Below, piece by piece: positions 6,915 through 10,689 of a stretch of 10,689 nucleotides of DNA. Numbering within the stretch: the stretch's first letter is position 1; every line of letters begins with the position of its first letter. Source of the stretch: Candidatus Zixiibacteriota bacterium (GTDB taxonomy: Bacteria; Zixibacteria; MSB-5A5; GN15; JAAZOE01). The stretch spans positions 1 through 10,689 of the forward strand of contig JAQVRW010000075.1 of the NCBI GenBank assembly GCA_028700875.1, in the 5' to 3' direction. Position numbers and translations under genes: made by a program. Under the pieces are notes generated by a model that saw nothing but the letters and a program-made list of their open reading frames with translations, ran no database searches and had not been told where the DNA came from.

Positions 6915-8720
6915 ATGAGGAGGATTGTGCTGGTTCTACTGCCAGTCATTCTGATGGCCCTGTCGGCGGCCGCGGACAACGTAGTCTATGTGCCCTTCAC
7001 CGCACCATATGAAGGCATGCAGGTCGTCGCCGACCAGTTTGTTATCAAACTGAAAAACGATATTGCAGCGGTGGCGTTCAAGGCCGGCGGCAATCCGGCA
7101 ACGGAAAGGCAGTCGCTGGATATCTTGAACAAACGGTACGGCGTCACGGCCATCGAAGAGGAATTTCCCGGCGCCGTTGCGGAACCGGGAATGCCCGACC
7201 TGTCCGGCTATCGTATCGTGACATTCAACGGTCAATTCGGGATCGAGGAGGTCATGAACGCCTACGCCGGCGACCCGAACATCGAATCGGTCGAGCCGAT
7301 CGGCGTTCACCCGATGTACGACGTGGTGCCCAATGACACCTATTTCGCGGGTCAAGCCTACCCATGGAATCAGTGGGGCCTGTCCAACGCCGCCGATCAT
7401 GACATCGATGCGCCCGGCGCCTGGGAGATCAATCCCGGAAGCACCAACGCCGTCGTGGCCGTGGCCGACGGCGGGGTCCGGTACTTCCACCAGGATCTCG
7501 GCGGGGCCAACTGGCCGACCACCAGCGGCAATATCTGGGTCAACCCCGGCGAAATCAAAGGCAACAGCATCGATGACGACGGCAACGGTTATGTCGACGA
7601 CTGGATCGGCTGGGACTGGGTCACCGGCGTCAAGGGATGCAAGAAGGGTGAAGACTGTTCGACGCCCGATAACGATCCCAAGGACTTCGGCGGTCACGGC
7701 ACCCATTGCGCAGGCATTATCGGCGCCATAACCAACAACGGCATCGGCGTGTCCGGCACCGCGGGCGGCTGGGGCGACGGCACGTCGTCCTCGGTCGGCA
7801 ACGGTGTCAAGATCATGTGCCTGCGAATCGGTTGGCTGTCATCCGGCAGCGTCGGATACGTCCGGATGGATTTCGCGGCTCAGGCGTTTTACTATGCCGC
7901 CAACAAAGGCGCCGATGTGATCAATTGCAGTTGGGGCTCCTCGAACTCCAGCGGTTTCGGCGCGGCCGTCGATTATGCGGTGGCTCATGGCGTGCTGGTC
8001 TGCCATGCCGCCGGCAACAGCAACAACACGACCCAGGATTACCTGGCGACGCGGGAGGATGTGATCGACGTCGCGGCTATCGACACGGCCGACGTCAAAG
8101 CCAGCTTCTCCAGCTATGGCGCCTGGGTCGACGTTTCCGCCCCCGGCGTGGACATTGTCAGCACCTACAATAACCCTTCCGATCTGGCCAATGATTATTT
8201 CGCCGTCATGAGCGGAACGTCGATGGCCACGCCGTACGTCTGCGGCCTGGCCGGGTTGGTCAAATCGCAAAATCCGAGCTATACCTGGTCGCAAATCCGC
8301 GATCAGATAAAGAACACCACGGACAATATCGATGGCATCAATCCGACCTATGCCGGGCAATTGGGCACGGGACGAATCAACGCCTGTCGGGCTTTGGGGG
8401 GCACGCCAGCGCCCAAGACGACGGCCGACCTTGCCCTTCCCGACAAGCTGACGTTGTATCAAAACTATCCCAACCCCTTCAATCCCGCCACCACCATCTC
8501 GTTCCGCCTGGACCAGAAGGGCCGGGTGAACCTGACGATATATAATATCCTGGGTGAGAAGGTGAAGGTTTTGGTCGATGATGATCGCGAAGCCGGTTCG
8601 CAGACCGTGATCTGGGACGGCACGGACAATAACGGCGCCGGTGTAGCCAGCGGCGTCTATTTCTATCGGCTGGCCGCCGATGATCAGGTCCTTACCAGAA
8701 AGATGTCTCTGCTCAAGTAG
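6915..8720 (+). CDS. Secreted subtilisin-like serine protease (S8) with FlgD-like C-terminal sorting module
   Basis: This is a 601-residue exported protease. The ATG follows GGAGGG at about six bases. A signal peptide (MRRIVLVLLPVILMALSAAA) is followed by an I9-like propeptide of about 100 residues. The catalytic domain spans about 150-495, with Asp185 in VADGGV, His261 in GGHGTHCAGI, oxyanion Asn368 in AAGNSN and Ser436 in SGTSMATPYVCG, so all active-site residues are present. An Asp/Asn-rich insertion DDDGNGYVDDW (about 220-230) could bind calcium. The C-terminus (about 514-601) opens with LYQNYPNPFNPATTISFRL and ends GVYFYRLAADDQVLTRKMSLLK. This is the FlgD-like fold used as a secretion or surface-sorting tail in FCB-group bacteria. 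The gene is divergent from the sigma operon and has its own terminator. It may be a target of the neighbouring sigma factor, but no shared promoter could be shown. The natural substrate is unknown. Confidence 0.95.
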   Translation: MRRIVLVLLPVILMALSAAADNVVYVPFTAPYEGMQVVADQFVIKLKNDIAAVAFKAGGNPATERQSLDILNKRYGVTAIEEEFPGAVAEPGMPDLSGYRIVTFNGQFGIEEVMNAYAGDPNIESVEPIGVHPMYDVVPNDTYFAGQAYPWNQWGLSNAADHDIDAPGAWEINPGSTNAVVAVADGGVRYFHQDLGGANWPTTSGNIWVNPGEIKGNSIDDDGNGYVDDWIGWDWVTGVKGCKKGEDCSTPDNDPKDFGGHGTHCAGIIGAITNNGIGVSGTAGGWGDGTSSSVGNGVKIMCLRIGWLSSGSVGYVRMDFAAQAFYYAANKGADVINCSWGSSNSSGFGAAVDYAVAHGVLVCHAAGNSNNTTQDYLATREDVIDVAAIDTADVKASFSSYGAWVDVSAPGVDIVSTYNNPSDLANDYFAVMSGTSMATPYVCGLAGLVKSQNPSYTWSQIRDQIKNTTDNIDGINPTYAGQLGTGRINACRALGGTPAPKTTADLALPDKLTLYQNYPNPFNPATTISFRLDQKGRVNLTIYNILGEKVKVLVDDDREAGSQTVIWDGTDNNGAGVASGVYFYRLAADDQVLTRKMSLLK

Positions 8721-8727
8721 TACCTCG

Positions 8728-8751
8728 CGTTGGGCCTCCCGTTGGGCCTCC
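8728..8751 (+). repeat. Perfect tandem duplication of a 12-bp unit
   Basis: CGTTGGGCCTCC occurs twice head to tail directly after the subtilase stop codon and before its terminator. It looks like a small slippage duplication. No function is apparent. Confidence 0.8.
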
Positions 8752-8756
8752 TGGAT

Positions 8757-8793
8757 GCCGCCGGGGATTTGTGTCTCCCCGGCGGCTTTTTTT
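8757..8793 (+). terminator. Intrinsic terminator of the second subtilase gene
   Basis: GCCGCCGGGGA (8757-8767) and TCCCCGGCGGC (8776-8786) form a perfect 11-bp stem with an 8-base loop, followed by seven T residues (8787-8793). It begins 36 bases past the stop codon. Confidence 0.93.
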
Positions 8794-9219
8794 CGCCCCG
8801 GCCGACGTACCCGCCGATGACCGGATGTCCATGCGCCGGATCTATGCCGATCAATGAACCATTGACGAACAACCTTCGACGCCGATGAAACTGTGCAAAT
8901 GATGGACAGACAATGGTGAACGACGGAGGGATTCTCCATCTCTGTATTCAAGGGGAAAGGAGCAGTACCGTCGAGAGTCTCGCGCCGCCCGGGGCGAAAT
9001 GACTCGACGGCGAGCAGGGGATAACAGGCGCCATATCTTCGAATCCGGAAAGGCAGGCTTGACCACGTTCCCGGCCAGATCGATCTGGATGAAATCGGAT
9101 GATATGGAGGAAGGAGGACGGAGCCGGATATTTCACCACGGTCCTCATCGGATGAAGGTCCGACCAATCGTGTGGATGCTGGGAATAACAATATGCACCA
9201 GAAACATTGGGAGGTACCA
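8794..9219 (+). promoter_or_regulatory. Non-coding region upstream of the right lipoprotein gene
   Basis: These 426 bases carry no ORF with both a ribosome binding site and protein-like composition. They hold an extended hairpin at 8968-9010, a 14-bp perfect palindrome CCAGATCGATCTGG at 9075-9088, and the ribosome binding site GGGAGGT (9209-9215) five bases before the lipoprotein ATG. TTGACC at 9059-9064 resembles a -35 box but has no good -10 partner. The lipoprotein promoter is presumed to be here. Confidence 0.4.
8968..9010 (+). other. Extended imperfect hairpin, possible structured leader
   Basis: CCGTCGAG (8968-8975) pairs with CTCGACGG (9003-9010). After an AG bulge, TC pairs with GA (9001-9002), and TCGC (8980-8983) pairs with GCGA (8994-8997) below a GC-rich apical loop. 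There is no T-tract, so it is not a terminator. It may be a leader RNA structure or a protein-binding site. Confidence 0.35.
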
Positions 9220-10098
9220 ATGATGAAATGTTCAACCGCCGCCCTGCGGATGCTGATGATCGCCTTCGGGATCACGATGATCGGGATGCTTATCGCCGGG
9301 GGATGCAGCAAGGATGATACGACGGCCCCTCAAACAAGCACCGTCCCGACGGTGGACAGCGACGTTTTTGAGTCCGTCATTGCCGCTATCGCCGAGGATA
9401 ACGGCGGCATCGTCGATCAGGTGGCCGACCTGGCCGCCATCGCCGATGGAGCCGATTCTCTCGCCAGCACGGCGAAACCCATCGCCGGTGTCGGCGTGCC
9501 TGTCTATGATTCCGCAACGAGCACGTGGCAGGTGCAGGTCATGCGGCAAAGGGGCAGCGTCTCGGAACCGTTCCACGCCACTTATACGCGGACTTACCGC
9601 TACCAGTACCGCGATCAGTCCGGCGAACCGCTGCAGCACCGCGTGGTCGGGGCCGATACCGCCTGCTCAGTCAGCTTTGAAATCGTGGCGGGAAACGGGT
9701 CGTGCCATACGACGCGCCTATCGCAACAGGTCATGAGCATGACCGGGACGCTCCAGGCGACTGGCGTCGACACCGACACGATCGTCATCAGCGGCACCTG
9801 CACCCGCACCGGAGTGGACACGCTCACCAGTTATCAATCGGTGCGCACGCTGGAATATCAACTGGAATTGACCTTCGCGAACGTCCGCTGTCTCCGCGGA
9901 CAATCGGAGGATATATCACAGCAGGTCAGGGGCGATTTGAGCGGGAACTATATCGCCAATGTGGCCTTCATGAGCGGCTACACCTATGGAGAGACGAACA
10001 TCACCCGCACCATGGAGATTACGATGGAGGACGGACGGGCGACGCTTTCCATCGGCGATGGATCGTACAGCGGCGATCTGGCCACCGGGACGCCGTAA
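9220..10098 (+). CDS. Lipoprotein of unknown function
   Basis: This is a 292-residue protein from the ATG at 9220, chosen because GGGAGGT lies five bases upstream. An in-frame ATG 48 bases earlier would put charged residues before the signal peptide. The N-terminus has a long hydrophobic run ending in the lipobox IAGGC with Cys29 as the lipidated residue, then a Lys/Asp/Thr-rich linker. A helical stretch (about 48-85, DVFESVIAAIAEDNGGIVDQ onward) leads into a beta-rich body with alternating-residue strands such as YTRTYRYQYRD, SVSFEIVAGN and TDTIVISGTCTRTG. It is likely anchored in the inner or outer membrane. I do not recognise the family and see no catalytic motif. It stands alone between two terminators, so it is probably monocistronic. 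The lipoprotein nature is clear; the function is not. Confidence 0.88.
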   Translation: MMKCSTAALRMLMIAFGITMIGMLIAGGCSKDDTTAPQTSTVPTVDSDVFESVIAAIAEDNGGIVDQVADLAAIADGADSLASTAKPIAGVGVPVYDSATSTWQVQVMRQRGSVSEPFHATYTRTYRYQYRDQSGEPLQHRVVGADTACSVSFEIVAGNGSCHTTRLSQQVMSMTGTLQATGVDTDTIVISGTCTRTGVDTLTSYQSVRTLEYQLELTFANVRCLRGQSEDISQQVRGDLSGNYIANVAFMSGYTYGETNITRTMEITMEDGRATLSIGDGSYSGDLATGTP

Positions 10099-10162
10099 GA
10101 CAGGCTTCGGCTTCCTTGCCAAGAACGAACAACCGGCTTTCCCGGCATTTGGGAGTATGGAT

Positions 10163-10187
10163 AAAGGGGCCCGTTGACGGCCCCTTT
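10163..10187 (+). terminator. Terminator-like hairpin after the right lipoprotein gene
   Basis: AAAGGGGCC (10163-10171) and GGCCCCTTT (10179-10187) form a perfect 9-bp stem with a 7-base loop. The stem itself ends in TTT, and a pyrimidine-rich stretch (GCCCTCTTTATTC) follows instead of a clean T-tract. It begins 65 bases past the lipoprotein stop. By symmetry it could also act on transcripts from the right. Confidence 0.72.
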
Positions 10188-10522
10188 GCCCTCTTTATTC
10201 TGATAGCAAACGGTGGGCTAATAATATCAATGGCGGACTCTACGAGACGCATTCCGCAACTGGATCATCGAAAACGCCGCGTTACAGAGCCTCCTGGACG
10301 ATTTTCCAGCCTTCCAACCGGTCGTGAATTGCCTGAAAGCAACGGGCTAATCAGTCACATGATAGGCGGTTACAAGGAGATAGCCGCGAGCGGGGCATGA
10401 AGTCAGTGTGGTCGTTCCCCATCAATTCCTGATCCTCACCTTCCAAGTGCGCCGAGGCACCAAAATGCTACCGGCTTCTGCCACAGGAGTCCGGGAATGC
10501 CGCGCCGCACCATGACCGACCG
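10188..10522. other. Non-coding or decayed region
   Basis: No complete gene is supported here. A stop-to-stop stretch on the plus strand (10225-10350) reads as 41 protein-like residues with helix character (RNWIIENAALQSLLDDFP) but has no usable start codon; it could be a gene remnant or chance. GGATCATCGAAAACG (10262-10276) recurs at 10584-10598. Confidence 0.4.
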
Positions 10523-10689
10523 TCATGGAGACGGTTTCATGATGACGCCGAAATTCTTTCTTCCGTTAAGAGCGATATGTAGGGGATCATCGAAAACGAC
10601 ATGCCGAAGGTGCGCGGTTTCCATCTCGGCCGGTTGGAGGTTAAGCCAGGAAAGGTCCAAGAGATCTCCCTGATTTGCCTGAATGTCGG
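10523..10689 (-). CDS. Possible C-terminal fragment of an unidentified gene (partial)
   Basis: On the minus strand one frame is open from the right edge to a TGA at 10523-10525, giving the last 54 residues of a possible protein (DIQANQGDLLDLSWLNL, a middle part HLRHVVFDDPLHIALNG, end FGVIMKPSP). Composition is protein-like, with alternating hydrophobic and charged residues, but the stretch is short enough to be chance and no family is recognised. The next frame on the same strand is also open for some distance, which lowers confidence. The 5' end lies outside the window. Confidence 0.4.
   Translation of the reverse strand, partial: DIQANQGDLLDLSWLNLQPAEMETAHLRHVVFDDPLHIALNGRKNFGVIMKPSP

Noticed and set aside
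6936..7706. 256-residue open frame on the minus strand
   Set aside because: It is antisense to the subtilase catalytic domain; the long open frame follows from high GC codon use on the other strand.
9075..9088. 14-bp perfect palindrome CCAGATCGATCTGG as a firm operator
   Set aside because: A palindrome of this length is expected about once by chance in a window of this size; kept only as a note in the non-coding entry.
9180..9190. GGGAATA shared upstream of both lipoprotein genes as a common sigma-dependent -35 element
   Set aside because: The match is seven bases, the distances to the starts differ, and no matching -10 element is shared.
7839..9311. 490-residue open frame on the minus strand
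   Set aside because: It runs antisense to the second subtilase and its terminator, has shadow-like composition rich in Ile/Gly/Arg, and has no recognisable domain.
1..10689. CRISPR array, gRAMP-type effector or other Cas gene accompanying TPR-CHAT
   Set aside because: No regularly spaced direct repeats and no second large effector ORF were found in the window; only the 12-bp tandem and the 15-bp pair repeat.
1..10689. tRNA, rRNA, transposase or integrase
   Set aside because: No cloverleaf-like or rRNA-like sequence, IS-type terminal inverted repeats or transposase motifs were recognised.

Overview
The window looks like a chromosomal segment of an uncultured Gram-negative bacterium of the FCB group, with candidate phylum Zixibacteria or a close relative as the best guess. 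Three features point there: a C-terminal LYQNYPNPFNP-type FlgD-like sorting module on one secreted protease, a two-repeat dockerin-like tail (GDAN.D..IN.GDAVFIINYIF) on another, and two lipoproteins with clean lipoboxes. The assignment is inferred from protein style, not from a marker gene.

Layout. Positions 1-924 (minus) hold the N-terminal 308 residues of a lipoprotein with repeated beta-rich units; it runs off the left edge. Positions 1098-6494 (minus) form one compact operon, in transcription order: ECF-type sigma factor (6494-5895), soluble zinc-finger anti-sigma-like protein (5856-5296, possibly starting at an ACG at 5868), TPR-CHAT protease (5320-2582), and secreted subtilase with dockerin-like repeats (2592-1177). 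A strong intrinsic terminator at 1098-1131 closes it. The last three genes overlap end to start, which suggests coupled translation. Positions 6495-6914 are a divergent intergenic region with several inverted repeats. Positions 6915-8720 (plus) encode a second secreted subtilase with a FlgD-like C-terminal sorting module, closed by a terminator at 8757-8793. Positions 9220-10098 (plus) encode a 292-residue lipoprotein of unknown function, followed by a terminator-like hairpin at 10163-10187. The right end is mostly non-coding, with a possible 54-residue C-terminal fragment of a minus-strand gene entering from beyond the window.

How the parts may work together. The operon joins a transcription switch (sigma plus a membrane-free anti-sigma) to a cytosolic caspase-like CHAT protease with a TPR sensor arm, and to an exported serine protease. 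By analogy with the type III-E CRISPR TPR-CHAT system, where TPR-CHAT cleaves a protein that restrains an ECF-like sigma factor, the simplest model is that TPR-CHAT is activated by an unknown ligand, acts on the anti-sigma, and frees sigma to express the operon and its secreted protease. No CRISPR array or effector is present, so the input would be something else. This model is inference. The gene order and catalytic residues are directly visible.
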